Source: an uncultured Blautia sp.
GTDB lineage: Bacteria > Bacillota > Clostridia > Lachnospirales > Lachnospiraceae
DNA length: 64,000 nucleotides
Direction: 5' to 3'
NCBI RefSeq assembly: GCF_947654165.1
Contig: NZ_CANTKB010000002.1
Coordinates: 62,001-126,000, forward strand
Position 1 is the first letter of the stretch. Every line of letters begins with the position of its first letter. The notes beneath the pieces are model-generated. The model did not search any database and was not told where the DNA came from. It saw only the letters and a list, made by a program, of their open reading frames with translations. Below, piece by piece: positions 7,218-16,536 of this stretch. The translations under genes and the position numbers were made by a program.

Positions 7218-10200
7218 ATGAGAAAAGGAAACACAAAAAGAATCATGTCAGGATTTCTGGCAACTCTTACGGTACTGTCTACAATAATGCAGCCAGTAAC
7301 AAGCTTTGCAGCAGAAGTACCGTCCGACGGAACAGTTCCGCTATATAAGGATGTTGCAGACATGCTTGATGCAGATGAAGTAGTTGTCGCTCATGATCAC
7401 GAAGTCAGTGTAGGAAGCACATTTGATATTGAGGTGGACTTTTCCGGCATTGAGATTCCTGGCAACGATAAAGTCAAAGTAAAATTCCAGAAAGCGATGA
7501 ATAATGAGGGTGAAAGCTTTACTACGGATCATGAAGATTCCTACGAAGCTGTCTATTATGTAGAACCTCAAAAAACAGATCATCCGACATATCAGATCAG
7601 CAGAATTATCACTGTTAAGGAAGAGAAAAAGGCAAGTTCTGAAACCGTAACTGAAGCTTCTTCCCAGACAACTACGGAAAATGATTCTGGTGGTGGAACT
7701 ACAGAAGAAACCACGGAGGACGATGAATCAGACTCGGAAAGTAATGTTATCCCTGATGATGCAGAACAGATTACGGACGAAGCTTTTGATGTGGAAATCG
7801 AATCAACCGAAGATCAGGAAACTGTAGATCCGGAAACAGGTACTTCTCTTTCAGAAGTATTAGAGGAAGCTGTGGAACAGGATGTAAATCTTGCAGAATT
7901 AGAGGTAGGTGAAACCGTTACTTTTGAGATGCTAATGCTTTTTGCAGCAACAGGAAGCCAGAGTGTATCCATTACAAGAGGCAGCTGGTATCATTATGCA
8001 GACTATGGATTGGGTTCTTACATTACTGCTCCTTACTATGTGACATGGGGTGGAATCAAGGCTACTGCATATTGTGTACAACCAAGTAAGACTGGTCCGG
8101 ATGATGGAACCTATTCTATTACAAAGCTGAGTGATGGAAAAACACTTGCAAAGGTTTGTTACTACGGAACAAAGGCAAGCGATGAGAATGGATTCTTCGA
8201 TGAGAAGCATCCAGATTTTTCGACTGGTAAAAGGTTTATCATTACCCATATTGCGGCAGCATATGCCAATGGTTCTTCTGATTGGGATTCCGGAACAAAT
8301 GCAACCGGAAGGAGTCTTGCAAAAGAACTTTACAACTACTGCGTAAACATGCCGGACATCCCGGATGTAGACATGAGCTTTTCTGATGATAATGTCAAAG
8401 CCTATGTGGAAGGAAATGTTCAGAGAACAAAGACCATTACTTTTAAGGCAGACATATTACAGACCATTACATTCAAGCTTCCTGCAGGAGTGAAGCTGGT
8501 AAATGTATCTACTGGAAAGACAAGTGCTGCAGGTGCAAGTGTAGAGATTAGTGGAGGAACACAGTTTTATCTGCAGGCACCTCTTACACAGGCAGAGGAT
8601 GTGAAAGCGACCTTCTCTGCAACTATGAAAGGTTCCATTGACAAAGAATATTCTGCATATAAGATTTCCACTGGTTCCGGTACACAGGATCTCGCACTTG
8701 TGTTTGGAGAAGGTGTTGGAAATGAGAAATATGTGAATTTCAAAGTTACCTGGACAAAAGAGTGCTATGTTTCACTTACAAAGAAAGACAGTGAGACATC
8801 CAATGCTCTTGCCGGTGCAGTTTATGGTGTCTACAGTGATGAAGCCTGTACAAAGCTGATCACACAGATGCCTGCAACAGATAAAAACGGTTCTTCTAAA
8901 GTTACGATTGAAAAGACGCAGGAAGTGGTTTACCTGAAAGAAATTTCTGTTCCTGCTGGATATGTGATCGATACAAAATCCTATAATGTGGTACTGAATA
9001 TCGGAAAGACAACTACAAAGAATGTAACCGATCATCGAGTAAGAGCAACCATCAAACTGACAAAACAGGATTCTGAAACAGGAGCTGTTCCACAGGGAGA
9101 TGCTACATTAGAGAATGCAATCTATGGATTATATGCCCGTGAGGACATTGTTCATCCGGATGGAACTACCGGTGTGATTCATAAAGCCGGTACACTGATT
9201 ACTTCCTTGAAAACAGATAAGAACGGAGAAGCCTCTGTTTCTGATCTTTATCTTGGAAAATACTATGTTAAGGAGCTGACACCTCCGATTGGATATCTGA
9301 TCGATACTGCAGAACATGATATTGACTGCAGCTATGAAGGTGCAAACGTTCCGGTTATTGAGCGTCATACAACTTCAAAAGAAGATGTGATGAAACAGCC
9401 ATTCCAGCTGATCAAAGCTGCCAACAACGGTAAGACCGATGCGGATCTCTTAAAGGGAGTTGGATTCTCTGCATACTTAAAGAGTTCTCTTAAGGTAAAT
9501 GCTGATGGAAGCTATGATTTTACTTCTGCCAGACCAGTCGTGATCACTGCAGATGGAAAGACAGAGATGTTTACGGATGAGAAGGGATATGCTTGTTCCA
9601 TTCCGCTTCCATACGGAACATACATTGTAAAAGAAACGACTTCTCTTCACAATTTTGATCCGGTGGATGATTTTGAGGTGGTTGTATCTGAGCACAAACC
9701 AAATACCCCACAGGTATGGAGAGTTCTCTTGGATAACGAATTCAAAGCAAAGCTTAAGATCGTAAAGAAAGATGATGAGACGAAAAAGACGGTGCTTCTT
9801 CCTAAGACAGAATTCAAAGTGTTTGATCTGACAAAGAATGCATATGTGGAACAGGTAACAACTTACCCTGTAACAAAGGTTCATAAGTCTTACTTTACGG
9901 ATAAGGACGGATATCTTATTCTTCCAAACAGCTTAAGACCCGGAAATTATCGAATTGAGGAAGTGACTGCCCCAGAGGGCTATACTTTAAACACCAATTT
10001 TGTAACGGTTGCAGTTGATACAAATACAGCATTTCTTATGGATTCTGTCAGTGGTGATGCCATCATCACAGTGGAATATGAGAACCATCCGGTAAAAGGA
10101 CAGCTGACCATTTACAAACAGGGAGAAATGCTCACATCTTACGATGGAGAGTTCCATTATGAGATGAAAGGGCTTGAAGGTGCTGAATTTGAAGTATATG

Positions 10201-12461
10201 CAGCTGAGGATATCTACACTGCAGATCACCAAGTGGATGAAAGCGGAAACAGATTACTCTATTTTGCAAAGGATGCATTGGTGGCAAATGTAGCTACGAA
10301 TGAAGAAGGGAAAGCTGTGGTTAAGAATCTTCCGCTTGGAAAATACTATGTGAAAGAAACCAAGGCAACCGATGGTTTTGTATTAAACACTACGATTCAG
10401 GATTCTGAATTTGTTTATGCGAATCAGAATACCCCAGTCATTTTTGATGAAATGACTTATACCAACGAACGTCAGAAAGTGTCGATTACTGTTGAAAAGC
10501 AGGATGCAGAAACCGGTGATGTTGTCGAAGGTGCAGTATTTGGAATTTATAATGCTGAGGATATCAAAGACAGATCCGGAAATGTGCTTGTAGCTGCAGA
10601 AACACTTCTTCAGGAAATGACTACTGGTGAAGATGGACAGGCTGCTTGTACCTTAGATCTTCCACTTGGACAGTATTATGCGAAAGAGTTAAAAGCTCCA
10701 CTTGGATATGTTTCTTCTGATGAAGTACTCACCTTTAATGCTTCCTATCAGGGAAAGGACGTACAGACAGTGGAATTAAAATCCGTTAAGAAAAATGAGC
10801 CTACCACAGTTGAGATCACAAAAGCCGATGCTACTACAGGTGTGGAGCTTTCCGGTGCTTATCTCACAGTTATTGACAGTGAAGGTAATGTTGTAGATAG
10901 TTGGACATCGGATAAGGATGCACCACATGTGATCAAAAGGCTCCATGTAGGTCAAACGTATACTCTCCGTGAAGAGTTTGCTCCATATGGATATCTGGTG
11001 GCAAATGAGATTCAGTTTACGATCGAGGATACTGCAGAGGTTCAAAAAGTAGAGATGATCGATGAAGTGCCGGTTGCAAAACTTATTGTAAATAAAAAGG
11101 GTGAATTCCTTGATAGTGTGACTTTGATTGATAAGATGAAAGGTTTTGTAGAGCACATTTTTAATTATGTGACAGGAAACCTTACGGATGTCACTTTTGA
11201 AGTATATGCCAAGGAAGACATCAAAGCCGCAGATGGTGTCAGCGATGATTACTACAAAGCAGATGAATTGGTGGCAACGATCACTACCGATGAGACCGGT
11301 GTTGCAACATTAGATAATCTTCCACTTGGCATCTACTATGTGAAGGAAGTTGAAACTGCTCATGGATACGTACTGGACAAAGAACCAGTGGTTGTGGACT
11401 TATCTTATCGAGATCAGAATACTCCGGTTGTCATCTATGATGAAGACTGGCAGAACCACAGACAGACGGTAAGCATCCATATCCTGAAAAAGGAAAAAGA
11501 TACGGACCGTGTATTAGAAGGTGGTATCTTTGGATTGTTTGCAAAAGAGGATATTGTTTCTGCTTCTGGCAAAATTCTGATCGAGGCAGATGAGATCATC
11601 GAACTGAAAGCGACAGATGCAAATGGGGAGATCAACTTTATCGCAGATCTTCCAATCGATGCTTCTTATTATGTGAAAGAGCTTCATGCTCCGGATGGAT
11701 TTGTCAATGCCGAAGAAGTACAGGAATTTACTTTCGAGTATGTCGGTGCAGATCAGGCTGTTGTAGAAGAAAACTTCACATTTGAAGATGAAGCTACCAC
11801 AGTAGAATTTACAAAATCCGACATTACAACAGGGAAAGAGATTCCTGGGTGTGAGTTAAAGGTTGTAGATGAAGACGGAAATCTTGTGGACGAATGGATT
11901 TCCACAGAAGAAGCCCATGTGATCAAAGAACTTGTGGTCGGAAAGACCTATACACTCATCGAAACACAGCCTGCAGATGGATATGTTACTGCAGAAAGTA
12001 TCGAGTTTACGATAGAGAATACTGCAGAGTTCCAGAAAGTGGAGATGAAGGATGATGTGACAAAGGTGGAGATTTCTAAGCAGGACATTGCCGGAAAAGA
12101 ACTTCCGGGTGCCAAACTTACCATCCTTGATTCCGAAGGAAAGGTAGTGGAAAGCTGGACATCTACAAACGATCCACACTACATCGAGATGCTTCCAATT
12201 GGCAAATATACGCTCCGTGAGGAAACTGCTCCGGAAGGATATCTGGTAGCAAATGATGTGCAGTTTGAAGTGAAGGATACTGCCGAAGTACAGCATGTAA
12301 CAATGGTGGATGAGGCGAAACCTTCCAAACCATCTGCGGCTCCTTCTACTCCAAAAACAGGTGATGATAGAAACCCTGCTTTATGGTATGGACTTCTGGC
12401 ACTTGGATTTGGTGGTCTTGGTGCTGTATATGCACTGAAAAGAAAGAAAAAACGCAACTAG
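7218..12461 (+). CDS. Giant cell-wall-anchored adhesin with thioester and Cna-B/SpaA repeats
   Basis: The 1747-residue surface protein has a signal peptide (about 1-32, cleavage after SFA), an acidic Thr/Glu-rich linker (about 130-215), and a thioester-type domain around residues 255-390 with the motif YCVQPS (C286, Q288). About eleven Cna-B/SpaA-like repeats follow, each opening with a K-containing strand such as LTKKDSET or VEKQDAETG and closing near an APxGY motif. The C-terminus is a sorting signal: TPKTGDD, a hydrophobic segment and KRKKKRN. Thioester adhesins bind host proteins covalently and Cna-B domains form internal isopeptide bonds (family knowledge). It is the first gene of the transfer operon, which also encodes a class B sortase, so it probably mediates mating-pair contact or host binding. 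Confidence 0.9.
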   Translation: MRKGNTKRIMSGFLATLTVLSTIMQPVTSFAAEVPSDGTVPLYKDVADMLDADEVVVAHDHEVSVGSTFDIEVDFSGIEIPGNDKVKVKFQKAMNNEGESFTTDHEDSYEAVYYVEPQKTDHPTYQISRIITVKEEKKASSETVTEASSQTTTENDSGGGTTEETTEDDESDSESNVIPDDAEQITDEAFDVEIESTEDQETVDPETGTSLSEVLEEAVEQDVNLAELEVGETVTFEMLMLFAATGSQSVSITRGSWYHYADYGLGSYITAPYYVTWGGIKATAYCVQPSKTGPDDGTYSITKLSDGKTLAKVCYYGTKASDENGFFDEKHPDFSTGKRFIITHIAAAYANGSSDWDSGTNATGRSLAKELYNYCVNMPDIPDVDMSFSDDNVKAYVEGNVQRTKTITFKADILQTITFKLPAGVKLVNVSTGKTSAAGASVEISGGTQFYLQAPLTQAEDVKATFSATMKGSIDKEYSAYKISTGSGTQDLALVFGEGVGNEKYVNFKVTWTKECYVSLTKKDSETSNALAGAVYGVYSDEACTKLITQMPATDKNGSSKVTIEKTQEVVYLKEISVPAGYVIDTKSYNVVLNIGKTTTKNVTDHRVRATIKLTKQDSETGAVPQGDATLENAIYGLYAREDIVHPDGTTGVIHKAGTLITSLKTDKNGEASVSDLYLGKYYVKELTPPIGYLIDTAEHDIDCSYEGANVPVIERHTTSKEDVMKQPFQLIKAANNGKTDADLLKGVGFSAYLKSSLKVNADGSYDFTSARPVVITADGKTEMFTDEKGYACSIPLPYGTYIVKETTSLHNFDPVDDFEVVVSEHKPNTPQVWRVLLDNEFKAKLKIVKKDDETKKTVLLPKTEFKVFDLTKNAYVEQVTTYPVTKVHKSYFTDKDGYLILPNSLRPGNYRIEEVTAPEGYTLNTNFVTVAVDTNTAFLMDSVSGDAIITVEYENHPVKGQLTIYKQGEMLTSYDGEFHYEMKGLEGAEFEVYAAEDIYTADHQVDESGNRLLYFAKDALVANVATNEEGKAVVKNLPLGKYYVKETKATDGFVLNTTIQDSEFVYANQNTPVIFDEMTYTNERQKVSITVEKQDAETGDVVEGAVFGIYNAEDIKDRSGNVLVAAETLLQEMTTGEDGQAACTLDLPLGQYYAKELKAPLGYVSSDEVLTFNASYQGKDVQTVELKSVKKNEPTTVEITKADATTGVELSGAYLTVIDSEGNVVDSWTSDKDAPHVIKRLHVGQTYTLREEFAPYGYLVANEIQFTIEDTAEVQKVEMIDEVPVAKLIVNKKGEFLDSVTLIDKMKGFVEHIFNYVTGNLTDVTFEVYAKEDIKAADGVSDDYYKADELVATITTDETGVATLDNLPLGIYYVKEVETAHGYVLDKEPVVVDLSYRDQNTPVVIYDEDWQNHRQTVSIHILKKEKDTDRVLEGGIFGLFAKEDIVSASGKILIEADEIIELKATDANGEINFIADLPIDASYYVKELHAPDGFVNAEEVQEFTFEYVGADQAVVEENFTFEDEATTVEFTKSDITTGKEIPGCELKVVDEDGNLVDEWISTEEAHVIKELVVGKTYTLIETQPADGYVTAESIEFTIENTAEFQKVEMKDDVTKVEISKQDIAGKELPGAKLTILDSEGKVVESWTSTNDPHYIEMLPIGKYTLREETAPEGYLVANDVQFEVKDTAEVQHVTMVDEAKPSKPSAAPSTPKTGDDRNPALWYGLLALGFGGLGAVYALKRKKKRN

Positions 12462-12554
12462 GAAATATTTATGAATAGAAATAGTGATGGGTGTTTGTGA
12501 TTTTAAGATTGAAATTGCAGGCATCCATTTTCTATTTCGGAAAGAGAGGACTAT

Positions 12555-12716
12555 ATGTGGAAAGCAATTGCAATTACAGGTGGTATCGTTGCTGTTGTTT
12601 GCAGCTTTACATTATGGTGTGCTGCTAAGGTAGGAAGTGATGACGATGATTTCTGGGGCATCGGAGATGAAAGAACAGAGGAATTTGTTCTAAGAGAGAG
12701 AACGCATGAAAAATGA
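12555..12716 (+). CDS. Small single-span membrane protein, 53 aa
   Basis: The short protein has one hydrophobic segment (residues 3-22, AIAITGGIVAVVCSFTLWCA) followed by an acidic DDDD patch and a charged tail. A GAGAGGA site lies about 6 bases before the ATG. Its stop overlaps the start of the next gene, which supports translation. It follows the adhesin gene in the transfer operon. No family is recognised; similar tiny membrane proteins occur at this place in Tn1549-like elements. Confidence 0.6.
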   Translation: MWKAIAITGGIVAVVCSFTLWCAAKVGSDDDDFWGIGDERTEEFVLRERTHEK

Positions 12717-12984
12717 TAGAAACGATATCGTAGATCCAAAGGCTGCTATTACGGGAAGAAAATATCACCCAGAAAAACCATGGTCCTGCGTATATTGTCA
12801 CTATTGGATCAGCAGAAAGAAAGGCTGCAAATTGAATGTATGTCATTATCTTCTGCCTAATAAAACAGAAATTCCAGAAGATGCAGGTAATTGTAAGAAC
12901 TGCCCTTATGGCAGACATTCTCCCTGTATTGGTTATTGTATTTCAAAATTATTGATGGAGATCAGACAGAAGAAAGGCAGGTGA
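12706..12984 (+). CDS. Small cysteine-rich protein
   Basis: The 92-residue protein has about ten Cys in pairs (CVYC, CKLNVC, CKNC, PCIGYC), consistent with bound zinc or an iron-sulfur cluster. It has no signal peptide or membrane span. Its start overlaps the stop of the preceding small membrane protein by 11 bases, and the antirepressor gene follows after 7 bases, so it is part of the operon. The family is not recognised by name. A nucleic-acid or partner-binding role is possible but not shown. Confidence 0.65.
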   Translation: MKNDRNDIVDPKAAITGRKYHPEKPWSCVYCHYWISRKKGCKLNVCHYLLPNKTEIPEDAGNCKNCPYGRHSPCIGYCISKLLMEIRQKKGR

Positions 12985-12991
12985 ACTAGCA

Positions 12992-13768
12992 ATGGATAGT
13001 ATGATTCAGGTCCATACGGAAACAAATGAAATGACTGTATCTGCAAGGCAACTTCATGAAAGACTGGGTGTTCAGACAGAGTATCGTCATTGGTTTCCAA
13101 GGATGTGTAGTTATGGTTTTGAAGAGGGCATGGATTTCAAGGCGGTCAAAATTGACCGGGTTCAATTCGAGGGTAATCGAAAAATCTGCAGAGAAATTGT
13201 GGATCATGAGTTGTCCATCGACATGGCGAAGGAAATCTGCATGCTGGCTAGAACACCTGTCGGAAAAGTGATTCGCAAGTATTTCTTGGAAGTGGAAAAA
13301 GCATGGAATTCACCAGAACAGGTTATGGCAAGAGCACTGCAAATTGCAAATAAGTCCGTGGAGGAACTTAGAGATCAATGTTTGTTAATGCAGAATCAGG
13401 TAATGGAGCAACAGATGATGTTAGAAGAACTGACTCCAAAGGCAAAGTATCTGGAACAGATTCTTCAATCTCCGTCTCTGGTTCTGACCACACAGATTGC
13501 AAAAGATTATGGCATGAGTGCCATTCAATTTAACCGTCTTCTCCATGACATGAAAATTCAATATAAAGTGAATGATCAGTGGATATTATATGCCAACTAT
13601 CAGGGACAAGGATACGTGCACAGCAGAACCATTACGATTCCGAGAGGGGATGGAACCTGTCTGGTGCGTATGCAGACGGAATGGACACAAAAAGGCAGAC
13701 TGTTCTTATATGAAGAACTAAAAGAAAAAAGAGGTATCCTGCCTCTGATTGAAAGGGGGAGCTCATAG
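12992..13768 (+). CDS. Phage-type antirepressor (AntA/AntB plus KilAC)
   Basis: The 258-residue protein has an N-terminal AntA/AntB-type domain (about residues 10-105, with LHERLGVQTEYRHWFPRM) and a C-terminal KilAC domain (about 145-245, with ILQSPSLVLTTQIAKDYGMS), joined by a helical linker. In phages such proteins antagonise the lysogenic repressor. Its presence in the transfer operon suggests feedback onto the ImmR-type switch at the left of the element: once transfer genes are on, repression is kept off. That link is inference. The gene ends one base into the next gene's GTG start (TAGTG), so the two are translationally coupled. Confidence 0.85.
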   Translation: MDSMIQVHTETNEMTVSARQLHERLGVQTEYRHWFPRMCSYGFEEGMDFKAVKIDRVQFEGNRKICREIVDHELSIDMAKEICMLARTPVGKVIRKYFLEVEKAWNSPEQVMARALQIANKSVEELRDQCLLMQNQVMEQQMMLEELTPKAKYLEQILQSPSLVLTTQIAKDYGMSAIQFNRLLHDMKIQYKVNDQWILYANYQGQGYVHSRTITIPRGDGTCLVRMQTEWTQKGRLFLYEELKEKRGILPLIERGSS

Positions 13769-14328
13769 TGCAGGATGAAGTAAATGACAAAACATTGAAT
13801 CTTTGCATTCAGGCTGGGCGCATCACAGCCAATACGTTAAAGGCAGCTATGCGAAAGTATTTGAATGACATGGAAAAACGAAAGAATCTAAAGATCCAGA
13901 AGAAAAACGTGTCGAAAAATGAAGAAATCAAAGTAAAGGCTAGAGATAAAGCAGAGAAAAAACTGGAAGCAAAAAAACCCAGAGGCAAGCAGACTATGAA
14001 ACAGCTCATGAATCAGGGAGTTCAGCTTACCAATATTCCGATTACAGATGATAACATCAAATCATTTGAAAGGATTGCCCGAAAGTACGTTATTGATTAC
14101 AGCTTGAAAAAAGATGTCAGTACAGATCCACCAAGATTTATGGTGTTTTTTAAGGCAAAAGATGTGGATGTAATGACTGCAGCTTTTAAAGAATATGCCG
14201 GAGTATCCATGAAGCAAAAAGTTAAAAAGCCTTCTGTGAAGAAAAAACTTGCAAAGACAGTGCAGCGTAAGGTAAAGCATCGTCAAAGAGTGAAACAGAA
14301 AAATAAGGATAGGGGTCAGGATCGATGA
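13768..14328 (+). CDS. PcfB-family (DUF3801) conjugation protein
   Basis: The 186-residue protein is lysine-rich with a central globular part (about residues 70-150) and a very basic tail. It matches the PcfB/DUF3801 type, which in plasmid pCF10 and Tn1549-like elements is encoded just before the coupling protein. The GTG start overlaps the stop of the antirepressor gene, and its end overlaps the coupling-protein start by 4 bases. PcfB-type proteins are thought to assist substrate recognition at the coupling protein. Assignment rests on composition and gene order as well as sequence character. Confidence 0.75.
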   Translation: MQDEVNDKTLNLCIQAGRITANTLKAAMRKYLNDMEKRKNLKIQKKNVSKNEEIKVKARDKAEKKLEAKKPRGKQTMKQLMNQGVQLTNIPITDDNIKSFERIARKYVIDYSLKKDVSTDPPRFMVFFKAKDVDVMTAAFKEYAGVSMKQKVKKPSVKKKLAKTVQRKVKHRQRVKQKNKDRGQDR

Positions 14329-16124
14329 GTAGAAAGAAGATAATTATGTGGATACCCTACATCATCTTCTTCTATTTTGTGGATAAAGGTGCCTGGCTGT
14401 ACAGACATTGTGTGGGAGGCACTGCAGTTCAAAGATTTGGTGTCATGATGATGAATTATAAGCTTGCTTTCACGAATGTTCTGCCAAGTTTTCATTTGTA
14501 TGATCTGCTTGCAGGTATTACTGGAGCAGCACTTATCTGGGCAGTTGTATATTTCAAAGGAAAGAATGCAAAGAAATTTCGTCAGGGAGAAGAATATGGC
14601 TCTGCCAGATGGGGAACACCAAAAGACATCGAACCATTCATAGATCCGGTGTTTGAAAATAATGTCCTGCTGACCCAGACAGAAAGACTTACCATGAATT
14701 CCAGACCAAAACAGCCGAAATATGCAAGAAACAAGAATGTCATCATAATCGGTGGTTCCGGTTCTGGTAAGACACGGTTCTATGTAAAGCCAAATCTGAT
14801 GCAGATGCCAAAGAACGTATCTTATGTGGTCACAGATCCGAAGGGTACGATTCTTGTGGAATGCGGAAAGATGCTTGCAAAGGAAGGATATCGCATCAAA
14901 GTACTAAATACGATCAATTTCAAAAAAAGTATGCATTACAATCCGTTCCATTATATCCGAAGTGAGAAAGATATCCTGAAACTGGTGAATACAATCATTG
15001 CAAACACCAAAGGAGAAGGAGAAAAATCCACCGAAGATTTCTGGGTCAAGGCAGAAAAACTCCTTTACAGTGCCCTGATTGGTTATATCTGGTATGAAGC
15101 TCCGCCGGAAGAACAGAGCTTCTCTACTCTGCTTGAATTTATCAATGCCAGTGAGACAAGGGAGGAAGATGAAGAATTTAAAAATGCAGTGGATGAATTG
15201 TTTGAGGAACTGGAAGCTGAAAATCCGGAACACTTTGCAGTGCGCCAGTACCGCAAATATAAGCTGGCAGCCGGGAAAACAGCAAAGTCTATCCTGATCA
15301 GCTGTGGTGCAAGGCTTGCTCCATTTGACATTCAGGAATTGAGAGATCTGATGGAATACGATGAGATGGAGCTTGATATGTTAGGAGATCAGAGAACAGC
15401 AATGTTTGTGATCATCTCAGATACTGATGATACTTTCAATTTTGTGGTAGCCATCATGTACACACAGTTATTTAACCTGTTATGTGATAAAGCGGATGAT
15501 GAGCATGGAGGTCGGTTGCCGTATCATGTGAGAATTCTGGCTGATGAGTTTGCCAACATTGGTCAAATTCCAAAATTTGATAAATTGATCGCAACCATCC
15601 GAAGCCGAGAAATTTCTGCTTCTATTATTCTGCAGTCCAGATCACAGCTAAAGACCATCTATAAGGATGCTGCAGAAACAATTGAAGGAAACTGTGATAC
15701 CATGCTGTTCCTGGGCGGCAAGGAAAGTTCTACTTTAAAAGAAATTTCGGAGATTCTTGGAAAGGAAACCATTGATCTATATAACACTTCCGATACAAGA
15801 GGAAGTAATCGTTCTTATGGATTGAACTATCAAAAGACAGGCAAGGAGCTGATGAGCAAGGATGAGCTTGCTGTCATGGATGGAAACAAATGTATCTTGC
15901 AGCTTCGGGGTGTGCGTCCGTTCTTAAGTGATAAGTTCGATATTACCAAACACAAACGATATAAGGAATTATCCGATTACGATAAGAAGAATGAATTTGA
16001 CATCCAGAAGTATCTGGAACACAAATTGATTCTGAAAAAAGATATGGTCTTTGAAATGTATGAATGTAATGTTTCAGAGGAAGAGGTTGCAGCCATTGCT
16101 GCAGAAGATGAAATAGATGAGTAA
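14325..16124 (+). CDS. Type IV coupling protein (VirD4/TraG family)
   Basis: The 599-residue protein has two N-terminal membrane segments (about residues 6-20 and 55-78) and a cytoplasmic ATPase domain with Walker A GGSGSGKT at 143-150 and a Walker B region ILADEFANIGQIP near residue 405. It brings the relaxase-bound DNA strand to the secretion channel and powers its export. The start overlaps the end of the PcfB gene (ATGA), and a clear hairpin with a T-tract follows the stop. The length is normal for this family in ICEs. Confidence 0.95.
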   Translation: MSRKKIIMWIPYIIFFYFVDKGAWLYRHCVGGTAVQRFGVMMMNYKLAFTNVLPSFHLYDLLAGITGAALIWAVVYFKGKNAKKFRQGEEYGSARWGTPKDIEPFIDPVFENNVLLTQTERLTMNSRPKQPKYARNKNVIIIGGSGSGKTRFYVKPNLMQMPKNVSYVVTDPKGTILVECGKMLAKEGYRIKVLNTINFKKSMHYNPFHYIRSEKDILKLVNTIIANTKGEGEKSTEDFWVKAEKLLYSALIGYIWYEAPPEEQSFSTLLEFINASETREEDEEFKNAVDELFEELEAENPEHFAVRQYRKYKLAAGKTAKSILISCGARLAPFDIQELRDLMEYDEMELDMLGDQRTAMFVIISDTDDTFNFVVAIMYTQLFNLLCDKADDEHGGRLPYHVRILADEFANIGQIPKFDKLIATIRSREISASIILQSRSQLKTIYKDAAETIEGNCDTMLFLGGKESSTLKEISEILGKETIDLYNTSDTRGSNRSYGLNYQKTGKELMSKDELAVMDGNKCILQLRGVRPFLSDKFDITKHKRYKELSDYDKKNEFDIQKYLEHKLILKKDMVFEMYECNVSEEEVAAIAAEDEIDE

Positions 16125-16129
16125 ACCAT

Positions 16130-16153
16130 CCGCTTATGATAAGCGGTATTTTT
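16130..16153 (+). terminator. Terminator-like hairpin after the coupling-protein gene
   Basis: CCGCTTA-TGA-TAAGCGG, a perfect 7-bp stem, is followed by a TATTTTTTAT tract. It lies inside the transfer operon with no clear promoter before the next gene, so it is expected to attenuate rather than end transcription. Confidence 0.65.
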
Positions 16154-16263
16154 TATGCCTTTTGGCAGGAGGTTCAGCAATGAATATTAGGATCCGAGCT
16201 CCCTGCTAAGGGGAGATCACACAATATATGGCTCAAAAATACTAAATTTGGAAAGGAGAGATT

Positions 16264-16290
16264 CTGTAGATAGAGCCTGAAAATCTACAG
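16264..16290 (+). promoter_or_regulatory. Hairpin between the ribosome site and the Maff2 start codon
   Basis: CTGTAGAT pairs perfectly with ATCTACAG across an 11-base loop. It lies between the GAAAGGAGAG ribosome site (16251-16260) and the ATG at 16305. An in-frame stop at 16278-16280 excludes any start close to that site, so the hairpin may fold away part of the gap. Confidence 0.55.
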
Positions 16291-16304
16291 TTTCAATATC
16301 ACAT

Positions 16305-16520
16305 ATGGCGTTTTTTAGTTCAGCGATCAATATTTTACAGACCCTTGTTGTAGCCATCGGAGCCGGACTTGGTGTATGGGGTGTAATCAATTTGATGGAA
16401 GGATATGGCAATGACAATCCGGGTGCAAAATCACAGGGAATCAAGCAACTCATGTCCGGTGGCGGAGTAATCCTTATCGGTACACAGCTGATTCCACTGC
16501 TTAGTGGATTGTTTGGTTAA
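16305..16520 (+). CDS. Maff2-family membrane protein, VirB2-like
   Basis: The 71-residue protein has two hydrophobic segments (about 5-28 and 47-68) separated by a short polar loop (GYGNDNPGAKSQG), the form of Maff2-family proteins. These are thought to be the pilin or channel subunit (VirB2 analogue) of Gram-positive type IV secretion in such elements. The strong GAAAGGAG site is about 45 bases upstream and separated from the ATG by a hairpin, which is unusual. The VirB6-like gene follows after 16 bases with its own AAAGGAGG site. Confidence 0.85.
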   Translation: MAFFSSAINILQTLVVAIGAGLGVWGVINLMEGYGNDNPGAKSQGIKQLMSGGGVILIGTQLIPLLSGLFG

Positions 16521-16536
16521 AAGGAGGGAGTAATCC

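Noticed and set aside
7218..12461. Minus-strand frames opposite the adhesin
   Set aside because: They are shadows of a repetitive coding gene, without ribosome sites.
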